Origin: Bradyrhizobium sp. LMTR 3 | GTDB lineage: Bacteria > Pseudomonadota > Alphaproteobacteria > Rhizobiales > Xanthobacteraceae | Direction of reading: 5' to 3' | Assembly (NCBI RefSeq): GCF_001693485.1 | Contig: NZ_MAXC01000053.1 | Location: forward strand, 124,001-188,000 | DNA length: 64,000 bases | Shown here: positions 52,562-60,871 of the stretch, piece after piece | How the letters are laid out: each line of letters opens with the position of its first letter | Numbering within the stretch: position 1 is the first letter of the stretch | The notes under the pieces: model-generated | What the model saw: only the letters and a program-made list of their open reading frames with translations | Told to the model about the DNA's origin: nothing | Databases searched by the model: none | Translations under genes and position numbers: made by a program

Positions 52562-54829
52562 TCAGGCTATTCCTTCCAGGACTGACGGCCGTTCTGCAAC
52601 CTGCAGAGCGGCGATCCAGGCTTGTCCGAGGCTCAAGCCACCGTCATTGGGCGGAACCTGCCGTGGGAGCAGCGGAGTGAGGCCAGCCGCAATGCAGCCG
52701 CGCTGGATTTCTTCCGCGAGTACCGCGTTCAGGAAGCAGCCGCCACTCAGAACGACGGTGGCAACGCCCGTTGTCCGCGCCGCGCGCGCGACCCAGTCAA
52801 CGCAGGCAGCGGCGAACGTGCCATGAAACAGCCCCGCTCCCTCCGTCGCGCCGACGTTGTCTGCAATCAAACGCGCAAACAGCGGATGAAAGGACAGCAC
52901 GTCGCCATCGATCATCCAGCCCGCTTCAAGCACCGCAGTCCGCCGCACACGCGCCTCGAGCTTCATGGCGGCTTCGCCCTCATAGCTCTGCAAAGTCGCA
53001 ATCCCGAGCAGCGCCGCTGCTGCATCGAACAGCCGGCCCGCGCTGGTCGTAGTCGCCACGCTGGGCTGAGCGAGCAATGACTGCAGACGCTCGGCCTGCG
53101 GCTGTGCTGCAAAGCGCAGCCTGATTTCGTTTTCCCGCCCCAGCAAGTGCAATATTGCGCTCGCCATGCGCCAAGGCTCGCGGGCTGCGCGATCTCCGCC
53201 AGGCATTTGCAAGGGCGCGAGATGCCCGATCCGTCGAAACCCGGCGCCTTCGCACAACAATAGCTCGCCACCCCAGTTGCCGCCGTCGGAGCCATAACCA
53301 TAGCCGTCGAGGAGAAGGGCGAGCGCACGCCGCCCAAGGCCATGCTCCGCGATGACGGCGGCAGCGTGCGCGTGGTGATGCTGGACCGCGATCAGCGCGC
53401 GGCCGCTTGCTTCCGCAAAGCGGGTGGTCGCCATGTTGGGATGCAGATCATGGGCAATGACGACAGGATCGATGTCGAGGGTCGATGTGAGGTGCCGGAT
53501 CGTCTCCTCGAAGAAGCGAATGCCTTCAGCCGTATCGAGATCGCCGATGTGCTGGGAGACGAAGGCCTCATTGCCACGTGTAACCGTGACGGTCGATTTC
53601 AACGCGCCGCCTACGGCGAGCACGGGCGGCACAGACCTCGCAAGCCGGATCGGTTCGGGAACATAGCCGCGGGCGCGACGAATGAATTGGTGCCGGCCCG
53701 CCACTACCGCCACCACGGAATCATCGGCGCGCGTCAGAATATCGCGATCATGGGTCACAATAAGATCGGCGATGCCCGCGAGCCGCCGCAACGCCTCCGC
53801 GTTGTCGATCGGGAGCGGTTCGCCGCCGGGATTAGCACTGGTGCTGACAATGACCGGACCTTCAACCCCATCCCATGCACCTGTCGAACGAAGCGCATGG
53901 AAGATGAGGTGATGCAACGGGGCCACCGGCAGCATGATGCCTACGCGCGACAGGCCGGGGGCTATCGCCGGCGCTAGATTGTTGCGCGACGGCAGGAGAA
54001 CGATTGGGCGGGCGACGGATTCGAGCAGTTGGAGCTCGGCGGCATTCGCCTCCGCAATCTCGCTGACCTCCTCTACGGAACCAACCATGACGGCGAACGG
54101 CTTCTGGTCGCGCTGCTTCCTCCTGCGCAAACGCTGCACGGCGTCATGGTTGCGAGCGTCGCAAAGCAGCTGGTACCCGCCAACTCCCTTTATCGCGACG
54201 ATTTGGCCGCCGTCGATCGCCGCGGCAATGTCGTTGATCCCGTGACTGAGCCGAGGACCGCACGTCGGACACGCAATCGCTTCCGCATGAAACCTGCGGC
54301 TCGCCGGATCGGCATATTCGCGCGCGCAGGCGGCACACATCGCAAACTCCCTCATCGCTGTATTGCGGCGATCGTAGGGAAGCCGTTCGGCGATGGTATA
54401 GCGAGGGCCGCAATGAGAGCAGTTGATGAAGGGATAGAGGTAATGGCGGCTGTTCGGGTCGAACAACTCATCAAGACATTCCTGGCATGTCGCGGCATCT
54501 GCGACGATCCGGGTCGACACCCTCCCGTGTTCGCTGGCGCGGATCGAAAATTTTTTCGCTGCAAGCGCGCCAATCTCCTGAACGGAGATGTGGTCGATCC
54601 GCGCCAATGGAGGCCTTTCGAGTGGCAAAGCGGCCACAAACTCGCACGTACGGTCGCCCTCAACCTCAATGATCACGCCATTGGGATCGTTGGCGACGAA
54701 CCCGGTCAATCCATAGCGGGTAGCGAGTCCATATATATACGGACGAAAGCCGACACCCTGCACGGCGCCACTGATGCGCACCCGCAGCCGCGTTCCGCCG
54801 CGGATGATGGCGTCGCTGCTCGCGCTCAT
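52562..54829 (-). CDS. hypF: HypF, carbamoyltransferase
   Basis: HypF (755 residues) transfers the carbamoyl group from carbamoyl phosphate to HypE, supplying the cyanide ligands. Domains in order: acylphosphatase-like (VRISGAVQGVGFRPYIY), two zinc-finger motifs with CxxC pairs (CQECLDELF, CSHCGPRY, CAACARE, CPTCGPRL), a YrdC-like domain (AIKGVGGYQLLCDA) and a Kae1-like domain (HHHAHAAAVIAEHG, LSGGCFLNAVLAE). The start ATG overlaps the hypB stop (ATGA). Full length. Confidence 0.97.
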   Translation of the reverse strand: MSASSDAIIRGGTRLRVRISGAVQGVGFRPYIYGLATRYGLTGFVANDPNGVIIEVEGDRTCEFVAALPLERPPLARIDHISVQEIGALAAKKFSIRASEHGRVSTRIVADAATCQECLDELFDPNSRHYLYPFINCSHCGPRYTIAERLPYDRRNTAMREFAMCAACAREYADPASRRFHAEAIACPTCGPRLSHGINDIAAAIDGGQIVAIKGVGGYQLLCDARNHDAVQRLRRRKQRDQKPFAVMVGSVEEVSEIAEANAAELQLLESVARPIVLLPSRNNLAPAIAPGLSRVGIMLPVAPLHHLIFHALRSTGAWDGVEGPVIVSTSANPGGEPLPIDNAEALRRLAGIADLIVTHDRDILTRADDSVVAVVAGRHQFIRRARGYVPEPIRLARSVPPVLAVGGALKSTVTVTRGNEAFVSQHIGDLDTAEGIRFFEETIRHLTSTLDIDPVVIAHDLHPNMATTRFAEASGRALIAVQHHHAHAAAVIAEHGLGRRALALLLDGYGYGSDGGNWGGELLLCEGAGFRRIGHLAPLQMPGGDRAAREPWRMASAILHLLGRENEIRLRFAAQPQAERLQSLLAQPSVATTTSAGRLFDAAAALLGIATLQSYEGEAAMKLEARVRRTAVLEAGWMIDGDVLSFHPLFARLIADNVGATEGAGLFHGTFAAACVDWVARAARTTGVATVVLSGGCFLNAVLAEEIQRGCIAAGLTPLLPRQVPPNDGGLSLGQAWIAALQVAERPSVLEGIA

Positions 54830-55779
54830 CGCAATGTGTCCTGGACCGGACGCCTCCGATACGCAGCCTGCTTCCGGATCCAAGCGTAGAGCGCGGCAAA
54901 GCCCTCGCCCGTACGCGCCGAAACCGTCAGCACCTCAATGTTCGGATTGACGCGTCTCGCATATTCGATGGTCTGGGCTAAATCGAAGTCGATCACCGGC
55001 GCCAGATCGATCTTGTTGATCAGCATCAGCGACGATGCGGCGAACATATCCGGATATTTGAGCGGCTTGTCTTCACCATCGGTGGTCGAGAACACCACGA
55101 TCTTGCTGGCCTCGCCGAGATCGAACGCCGCGGGACAAACTAGATTCCCGACATTCTCGATGAAGAGAATACCGCCCTTGAGCGGCGGCAAGCGGTGATA
55201 AGCCTCGCGGACCATCGCAGCATCGAGATGGCAGCCCTTGCCGGTATTGATCTGGATTGCGGGAACGCCGATTGCGCGAATGCGATCGGCATCGTTCGAG
55301 GTCTGCTGGTCGCCCTCAATGACACCAACCGGGCGGCTACCCTTGAGCTCGGAGACGGCGCGGACGAGCAGCGAGGTTTTGCCCGCGCCCGGACTGGAAA
55401 CAAGGTTGAACACGAGCAGGTCATCGGTCAGGAAGCGCGCGCGGTTGTCGGCGGCGATCCTGTTGTTCTTGCCGAGGATGTCGCGCTCGATCTGAATGGC
55501 TCGCTCGCTGCTCATACTCCCAATCTTCAAGCCGGCCGGGTCGGCGCCGCAATCCACAAGCCCCCCTCCGCGCTGAGCATGTTGACCGCTATGATCATGA
55601 TGGTGATCATGGTAATGGTTGTGAGAATCGTGCACCTTTTGACCGCAATGCATATGATCATGGTGGTGACCGTAGTGATCATGCGTATGATCATGGTGAT
55701 GCCTCTGGGTTTGCGCACTTTGCGCGTCGGCGCGTTCGATGGAGGGCGTTCCTTCGCTACAGCCACATACGGTACACAT
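54826..55779 (-). CDS. hypB: HypB, nickel-inserting GTPase with His-rich metal store
   Basis: HypB (317 residues) is the GTPase that works with HypA to insert nickel into hydrogenase. It begins MCTVCGCSEG, the high-affinity nickel site. Residues about 26-65 contain about 20 histidines in runs such as HHHDHTHDHYGHHHDHMH, the nickel-storage region known for Bradyrhizobium HypB. The G domain follows: P-loop SSPGAGKTSLL, VIEGDQQTSNDADRI, NVGNLVCPAAFDLG and INKIDLA. ATG overlaps the hypA stop by one base (TAATG). Confidence 0.97.
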   Translation of the reverse strand: MCTVCGCSEGTPSIERADAQSAQTQRHHHDHTHDHYGHHHDHMHCGQKVHDSHNHYHDHHHDHSGQHAQRGGGLVDCGADPAGLKIGSMSSERAIQIERDILGKNNRIAADNRARFLTDDLLVFNLVSSPGAGKTSLLVRAVSELKGSRPVGVIEGDQQTSNDADRIRAIGVPAIQINTGKGCHLDAAMVREAYHRLPPLKGGILFIENVGNLVCPAAFDLGEASKIVVFSTTDGEDKPLKYPDMFAASSLMLINKIDLAPVIDFDLAQTIEYARRVNPNIEVLTVSARTGEGFAALYAWIRKQAAYRRRPVQDTLR

Positions 55780-56120
55780 TAGTCGACCTCCAGCTCTTTG
55801 ACCCGCATCTCTTCGCCCGCGGTCACCTGCAGCTGATAGCTGCCGCAGCAGGGACACGGCTCATAGCGTTGCGCAATCTCAACGCTCCTCGAACAGGCCA
55901 TGCACCAGGCGACACCAGGCAATTCGACGACCTCAATAACCGCGCCATTGGCGATGGTCCGCGCGGCAACGGCCGCAAAGCAGAACTTCATCGCTTCGGG
56001 AGCGACATGGCCCAGCGCCCCGATCTCCAGACGCACGGTCTTCACCCTGGAAAATGGTCGCCGGCGCGCCTCCTCCTCGATGATCTCGACGATGCCCTCA
56101 CAAAGCGCCATTTCATGCAT
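55779..56120 (-). CDS. hypA: HypA, nickel metallochaperone
   Basis: HypA (113 residues from MHEMALCEG) binds nickel through its N-terminal Met-His and zinc through paired CxxC motifs (WCMACSR and CPCCGSYQ). Because His2 is required, the ATG at 56120 is preferred to one 6 bases upstream. It overlaps the hupK end by 8 bases and touches hypB. Confidence 0.96.
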   Translation of the reverse strand: MHEMALCEGIVEIIEEEARRRPFSRVKTVRLEIGALGHVAPEAMKFCFAAVAARTIANGAVIEVVELPGVAWCMACSRSVEIAQRYEPCPCCGSYQLQVTAGEEMRVKELEVD

Positions 56121-57210
56121 CGCCAATTTCGCGAAAATTCAGAGTGAACCCAACGCAAGGGTCAAAGGATCCGACCATCGCGCGAACGGCACCCTGTGCC
56201 TGCGGTTTCGCGGCCAGGACCGCGCCTTGCAGGCTGCGGACAAGCGGTCCGCGCGCGTGGAAATTCCACTCGGTCGGGGCAAGAAATTCGAAACGCGACA
56301 TCTGCCCCTGACGATCAAGCTCAACCGCGTGATAGAGACGTCCCCTGGCGCATTCGACCGCGGCCGCACCACGGCCCGGCCCCAGCCTGTAGCTTTCGAC
56401 GATCCCATCCTCCGCTGTTTCAACATGAGCACCGGGGCCGAGCCAATCGTGCAGCCGCACGATTTCCGCGATCCTCGCCTTCAGCCGCTCGGCCGGCCCC
56501 GACCGGCCTAGCGTGAGCTGATCACGCATCATTTGGCGTGCCCACGCACCTGTTTCGGGAATCCGGCCCTCAAGGTCGGGGCAACGGCAAGATTCTGCAT
56601 CATCCACGATCAGCCGTTCGATGACGTCGCGATCGTCGGCAACGGACAAAAACGAGTGCTGCATCGACGTTGGCTTCAACGCGTCTTCCTCGAGAGCAGC
56701 AACGCGAAGCGCTAGTGGGTTACCGAGCCTCGGCGCTCCGTCTTCGTTCGTTATGCCAAGCGCTGCCAGCGCAATCGCAACCCGCGCTGTTACCTCGCGT
56801 CGAACCTGGCCGCAGCTGGGCTCTGCGCTGCTGAGAAGTTCCGATACCCCCTCCATCAGGGCGCGGATCGCTGCGGCGCTGGTAGTATCCAGCGCGAAAT
56901 GCCCGACAAACAGGTCCCGCAGCAATTCCGCCAGCCGCTCGACAACGACCATAACGATACGATGCTGTCGCGTCGCAAGGCTGATGGTTTCGCCGCGCGC
57001 CGCCTCGATCGCGGACAGGAATGCCACCTGGTGCGCGGCGGCACACAACGAGAAGATTCGCGGCAGCACGTTGAGCAACGAAGCGGCCGGCTTACCGGCG
57101 AACAGCCGCCCCAGTGGCGGCCGGACGCGCGGCAGAATCTCGACCGCGGCAATTGCGTCGCCAGCAAGCGATACGGTAACATCGATCTGGTTGCGGACGG
57201 CGAGGCTCAT
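56113..57210 (-). CDS. hupK: HupK, hydrogenase maturation protein
   Basis: HupK (365 residues) is an accessory protein related to hydrogenase large subunits but lacking the NiFe-site cysteines; it is thought to act as a scaffold or chaperone in symbiotic, oxygen-tolerant hydrogenases. Visible family-like segments are PRVRPPLGRLFAGKPA, LLNVLPRIFSLCAAAHQVAF and FAPTEWNFHARGPLVRSL-like sequence near the end. Start overlaps hupJ (ATGA). Confidence 0.9.
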   Translation of the reverse strand: MSLAVRNQIDVTVSLAGDAIAAVEILPRVRPPLGRLFAGKPAASLLNVLPRIFSLCAAAHQVAFLSAIEAARGETISLATRQHRIVMVVVERLAELLRDLFVGHFALDTTSAAAIRALMEGVSELLSSAEPSCGQVRREVTARVAIALAALGITNEDGAPRLGNPLALRVAALEEDALKPTSMQHSFLSVADDRDVIERLIVDDAESCRCPDLEGRIPETGAWARQMMRDQLTLGRSGPAERLKARIAEIVRLHDWLGPGAHVETAEDGIVESYRLGPGRGAAAVECARGRLYHAVELDRQGQMSRFEFLAPTEWNFHARGPLVRSLQGAVLAAKPQAQGAVRAMVGSFDPCVGFTLNFREIGDA

Positions 57211-57737
57211 GCGCGCCGCTCCGTCAGTACACCGCGTAAGAAATGCCGGCGGTCGATCGAATCATGTCGCGCATCGGGCCCATGTGAGGCCGCGCGATTG
57301 GCCGGTGACATCAGCGCCGCGAGCGCTGCTTCGGCGGTGGCGCGCGCGGACGTCATATGCTCGAACTCAAACATCGGCGAGAACAGTGAGTAGCTCGCGA
57401 TCGAGCCCACGGGCGCCATCTCGCTGACGGTGAATTCGATCTCGCCGGCCGGAAATCGCAAGCGCAGGTTCGATCCCGGGCTCGGAGGCGAATGCGAAGT
57501 TCTGTCACGCATGAGTGTGACCACGTTCATGAACCAGGGCGTGATCATCATGCCGACGACCCTGCCCTCGCGCGCGCGAAATCCGATGGCTTCGACGCTC
57601 AAGGCCTCGTTGAAGATCGGCAGGTCGCGCATCGTGCGATCGGCGATATCCCGATAGGCTGCCGCGAGCATCTCGCCCCACGCCGACGCATCGGGGTGCA
57701 TGCTCCTGCGGGAATGCTGTTCGCGGTCAGGCGTCAT
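57207..57737 (-). CDS. hupJ: HupJ, hydrogenase accessory protein
   Basis: HupJ (176 residues) is an accessory protein of the HupJ/HoxT family needed for full maturation of membrane hydrogenase. The segment VVGMMITPWFMNVVTLM and FPAGEIEFTVSEMAPVGSIA are typical. The start ATG at 57737 overlaps hupI by 11 bases; the frame is open upstream but that part is hupI sequence in another frame. The C terminus (RRHFLRGVL) matches the family. Confidence 0.92.
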   Translation of the reverse strand: MTPDREQHSRRSMHPDASAWGEMLAAAYRDIADRTMRDLPIFNEALSVEAIGFRAREGRVVGMMITPWFMNVVTLMRDRTSHSPPSPGSNLRLRFPAGEIEFTVSEMAPVGSIASYSLFSPMFEFEHMTSARATAEAALAALMSPANRAASHGPDARHDSIDRRHFLRGVLTERRA

Positions 57738-57942
57738 CTTCAATCGCCATGAACTTCGATTTGGGCGCATCGCAGTTTGGACAACGCCAATTTTCGGGCA
57801 ACCCGGCGAAAGGCGTTCCCGCTGCAATTTGCGTCGCCTCATCCCCCTCAGCCGGATCGTAGACGATCCAACAGATGCCGCACTCCATGCGCGCGCCGTT
57901 TGCGATATCCTTCCGGACTCCAAAATTCTCGAAGCTCGTCAT
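57727..57942 (-). CDS. hupI: HupI, rubredoxin
   Basis: HupI (71 residues) is a rubredoxin with the mononuclear iron site formed by MECGICWIVYDP and WRCPNCDAPKSKF. It takes part in maturation or protection of the small subunit under oxygen. Start overlaps the hupH stop by ATGA; the open frame continues upstream but only into hupH antisense of frame. Confidence 0.95.
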   Translation of the reverse strand: MTSFENFGVRKDIANGARMECGICWIVYDPAEGDEATQIAAGTPFAGLPENWRCPNCDAPKSKFMAIEDDA

Positions 57943-58811
57943 TCGACGTAAGCTTTGATGATTTCTTGCAGGCGTTCGGCGGAACCCCAGAAATCTTCCT
58001 CGGCGGCCAAGGCAGCCATTGGCACGCCGCCGACTTCCAGCGTATCCAGAATGATGGTGTCCATGGCATTGAAGAACTGCACCGACCAGACGTTCCGGAT
58101 GCCCGTCGCAAGCACTCGGCAAGTCCCGTAGCCGCGCGAGATGAGCTGGATCGGACCGTTTCCGACGCTTTGCTGCAAAAACGCCAGGTCGACCGCACTC
58201 ATCGGCAGCAGGGTGAAGTTGATGATCTGCGAGCGCATGCCCGGCTGCCAGGCCAGTGCCCGCTCGCGGACTTCCGCGAGCACCGGCAGCACGTTCATCG
58301 CGCCGTCGGGTGCCGCGCCGATCATGAGATCGCTTGACGTCAGGTCGGTTGCGGCGCGCCGCACGATCTCCGGGATCGCACCGACCTCGACATATTCGTG
58401 TGCGGCGTCGGTCTCGATGCGCACGCGCCAGATGCCCGCAAGTACCGATTCCTGGATTTGCGCCACGCGGCCACCCGGCAGCGCAACGACGCCGGCGAGA
58501 TCGCCCTCCCCAAGCACTTCCGCAATCAGCCTGCGCTCGAGATCGCTGAGATTTCCGATCCTGAACAGCTGCGTCGGCAGATCACTCTTCTGGCCGGCAA
58601 CGGCAGCCGCGACGGAATACAACAGCGCGATGGCGTCCGGACAGTTCCTTGCCAGCTCGATGCCATTGAGCGCAGCGGACTTCGCGAGCGCCCCCGCAGC
58701 CATTAGCCCGCTACGGGCTGCGTCGAGACTTTCCGCGGCTATAGGGAACACGCTCATCGGCTGCTCGCATTTTCTCGGCGCTATTGGGCGCGAGCCGGAA
58801 ACCTGTTTCAT
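57939..58811 (-). CDS. hupH: HupH, hydrogenase accessory protein (HyaF family), possible altered N terminus
   Basis: HupH (up to 290 residues) belongs to the HupH/HyaF family involved in assembling the hydrogenase small subunit. GVVALPGGRVAQIQESVLAG, GIPEIVRRAA-like and ISRGYGTCRVLATGIRNVW are characteristic. Translation may start at 58811 (MKQVSGSRP) or at the ATG at 58757 (MSVFPIAAES). In another frame over 58760-58810 the sequence reads ETGFRLAPNSAEKM, which resembles the usual family start (M-K-x-G-F-W-x-A-P), suggesting a frameshift at the very N terminus. The body is intact. Confidence 0.88.
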   Translation of the reverse strand: MKQVSGSRPIAPRKCEQPMSVFPIAAESLDAARSGLMAAGALAKSAALNGIELARNCPDAIALLYSVAAAVAGQKSDLPTQLFRIGNLSDLERRLIAEVLGEGDLAGVVALPGGRVAQIQESVLAGIWRVRIETDAAHEYVEVGAIPEIVRRAATDLTSSDLMIGAAPDGAMNVLPVLAEVRERALAWQPGMRSQIINFTLLPMSAVDLAFLQQSVGNGPIQLISRGYGTCRVLATGIRNVWSVQFFNAMDTIILDTLEVGGVPMAALAAEEDFWGSAERLQEIIKAYVE

Positions 58812-59227
58812 GATACGACGTTCCGATGGTGTGCTGAGGGATGATACTTATGTCCACGGACGCGCCATTGGAGCGCGGGCGATCAATGAGCTTCGAAATG
58901 CGGTCGATAGAGATCTCCCGGATCTTGGCGATCATGCCGAGTGTCTTTCGCTTGTGGGACGCTTGCGGTCCCCACCTCGAACAGACGGAGCCGCGTCAGA
59001 TCATGTTTCCCGGACTGAAAGTCCATTAGCCGCCTCTTTGATAGTCCATGGTTCTGCTGGATGAGGTGTAGCAAGGGACGTGCCAATCGTTGCTCTTTCG
59101 CGATTGCATTCCCGCTCGGATCAGCACCCGCTCGAGACATTCCTCGTGAAGCTTGTTTCGGCTTCAAATTTGGTTTCCGCTGATATGGGCAAAGATGGGC
59201 AGGCAGTTTCCGAGAGGCGGCGCCGGG
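58812..59227. other. Gap where hupG is expected
   Basis: About 416 bases between hupF and hupH. In related clusters hupG (HyaE/HoxO thioredoxin-like family, about 145 residues) lies here. None of the six frames yields a HupG-like protein; the open frames are short and unfamiliar. It contains a sigma-54 consensus at 59070-59085. Confidence 0.6.
59070..59085 (-). promoter_or_regulatory. Sigma-54 consensus inside the hup cluster, facing hupH
   Basis: The minus strand reads TGGCACGTCCCTTGCT, a perfect match to TGGCACG-N4-TTGCW. It lies about 260 bases upstream of hupH. No TGT-N10-ACA activator site was found nearby. Confidence 0.7.
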
Positions 59228-59518
59228 CTAGCGCAGGTACTCGGGCAATTGCGGCTCTTGACCGATCAAGTCCGCAAAGAAACGATCACAATCGTGGCCG
59301 TTGAGGGCCGCATAAAGGCCCTCAAGCGCGTCCGCGATCAGCCGCGCTTCGTCGTCATCCAAGAGCCGCACCGCGGTATCGATATGGACAAGCACCTTGG
59401 CACCGACCGGCGGCTCGGAGAGCAGCATGACTGAGACGTGCCGCTGTTCATTGGCATATTCGCAAAGCGCCGACATGCCGTCGGTCTCAATAATCGTCAT
59501 TGGCAAGCCAAGGCACAT
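59228..59518 (-). CDS. hupF: HupF, HypC-like hydrogenase chaperone
   Basis: HupF (96 residues) begins MCLGLPMTI with the family Cys2 and is a HypC paralogue that protects the HupL precursor during aerobic or microaerobic maturation. It is longer than HypC at the C terminus (LIADALEGLYAALNG, ending LPEYLR), as HupF is. The frame is open well upstream, but MCLGLPM is the family start. It follows hupD by 16 bases. Confidence 0.95.
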   Translation of the reverse strand: MCLGLPMTIIETDGMSALCEYANEQRHVSVMLLSEPPVGAKVLVHIDTAVRLLDDDEARLIADALEGLYAALNGHDCDRFFADLIGQEPQLPEYLR

Positions 59519-59534
59519 GCTAATCTGCGAGCCG

Positions 59535-60125
59535 CTAGATCGGTCGCGCCCTCCTCTCATAGTTTGCGTGGTCGATATCGTTCGCGAGCAGACGCTCCGA
59601 CTCCGGTAGCGGCGTGGTCCGCAGTTTTGCCGGAGAACCCCACTGCGCCAGCAGTTCGCAACCCAGTTCGATCGCAGGCGCAATCTGAGTGCGCACCGGA
59701 GCCGTCAGCGGTCCGCCCCAATCCTCCAGATCAAGTGGCTGACAGCCGACTAGAGCGAGCTGTCGCGGGCAGCGGCCAAGCAGGTCGGCTGCACTTAAGA
59801 CCTCCTGGAAGCCGGTCTGATGCAGGCTCACCTTCTTGGCGCCGGTGAATTTCGGCACCTCCTCGTCTCGCACGAGCTTCAAGTGCCCGGGCGCGAGTCC
59901 ATAATCGATGGCATCGAACGCGATCAGGCAATCGACCTCCTGTAGAAAGTTGACGAGGTAGAGCCCCTGCGTGCCGCCATCGAGCATGGTGACATTGCCA
60001 GGGACGGCGTAGCGGCGGTGGAACTGCTCCACCACCCTCACGCCGAACCCCTCATCGGCCCACAGGATATTGCCGATGCCGAGCACCAGGATCCGTTTCG
60101 TGTTCTCCGGAGTTGGCATCTGCAT
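59535..60125 (-). CDS. hupD: HupD, hydrogenase large-subunit endopeptidase
   Basis: HupD (196 residues) removes the C-terminal peptide of HupL after nickel insertion. Nickel-sensing residues typical of the family appear in GIGNILWADEGFGVRVVEQ (Glu) and IAFDAIDYGLAPG (Asp), with the His in KVSLHQTGFQEVL. The ATG at 60125 is chosen; a TTG two codons earlier and an ATG two codons later are alternatives. Six bases after the hupC stop. Confidence 0.95.
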   Translation of the reverse strand: MQMPTPENTKRILVLGIGNILWADEGFGVRVVEQFHRRYAVPGNVTMLDGGTQGLYLVNFLQEVDCLIAFDAIDYGLAPGHLKLVRDEEVPKFTGAKKVSLHQTGFQEVLSAADLLGRCPRQLALVGCQPLDLEDWGGPLTAPVRTQIAPAIELGCELLAQWGSPAKLRTTPLPESERLLANDIDHANYERRARPI

Positions 60126-60131
60126 TGTCAA

Positions 60132-60860
60132 TCAATCGCGGAATTCGCGCTCGCCGAAAATGATCGAGGAGACGATGCTCTGGGACGACACGATGTCTTC
60201 GCGAACCGCTGTATAGATGTGGATGAGCGCAAACGTCACGATCATCCACAGGCCGAGATGATGCCAGGTGTGGACGTCCTGGCTGTTCGGCCAAATCGAA
60301 AGCACCCACCCGAACAGCCTGTACTGCCAGCTGTCGTTGCCGGTGCCCTGCGCGTACAGCGCAAAGCCGGTGACGATCATGAACGCGATCGTCAGCGTAA
60401 ACATGAAGAACATCGCAAGCTGGGCCAGCGGATTGTGCGCGACGTATTTCTTTGGCTCGGCCGCAACGAAAGCGTACCAGCGAATCTCGTGCCACACCTC
60501 GCGCCAATAGCTCTTGCGCCAAAGCGGCACGTAGAAAATTTGCTTAGCATGGGGGTTGCCCACGAACGCCCAGTAAATGCGCAAGAGGAAGCCGAGCGTG
60601 AGCGCGTCGCCTGCGAAGAAATGCGCAAAACGGATATAGCCGAACAGAAAATTGTCGCTTGTCTCTCCCGGCATGGTCGGTATCCCACTGGCGATGAAAT
60701 AACCGGTGAGGCCCAACACCAGGATTGCCGCGGCGTTGATCCAATGCCACAGCCGCACCGGCGCCTCGTAGACGTAGACGACGCCACGCTCGCTGCGGCC
60801 GGAGCGTACCGGGTCAACCGCGACAGTGGCAGTTAGCGCTTGCGGAGATTTGTCCAACAA
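60132..60860 (-). CDS. hupC: HupC, Ni/Fe-hydrogenase b-type cytochrome
   Basis: HupC (242 residues) is the membrane cytochrome b that anchors HupSL and passes electrons to quinone. Four membrane helices are visible (WINAAAILVLGLTGYFIA, a pair around AGDALTLGFLLRIYWAFVG and AMFFMFTLTIAFMIVTGFAL, and HLGLWMIVTFALIHIYTAV). Heme-ligating histidines lie in RLWHWIN, FAHFFAG and TWHHLG. No ATG lies at the right place; a TTG at 60860 preceded by GGGGAGG is the best start. The open frame further upstream lies inside hupL. Confidence 0.93.
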   Translation of the reverse strand: MLDKSPQALTATVAVDPVRSGRSERGVVYVYEAPVRLWHWINAAAILVLGLTGYFIASGIPTMPGETSDNFLFGYIRFAHFFAGDALTLGFLLRIYWAFVGNPHAKQIFYVPLWRKSYWREVWHEIRWYAFVAAEPKKYVAHNPLAQLAMFFMFTLTIAFMIVTGFALYAQGTGNDSWQYRLFGWVLSIWPNSQDVHTWHHLGLWMIVTFALIHIYTAVREDIVSSQSIVSSIIFGEREFRD

Positions 60861-60871
60861 TGCCGCCTCCC

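Noticed and set aside
52622..53080. Plus-strand frame opposite hypF
   Set aside because: Antisense shadow; hypF is complete with all domains.
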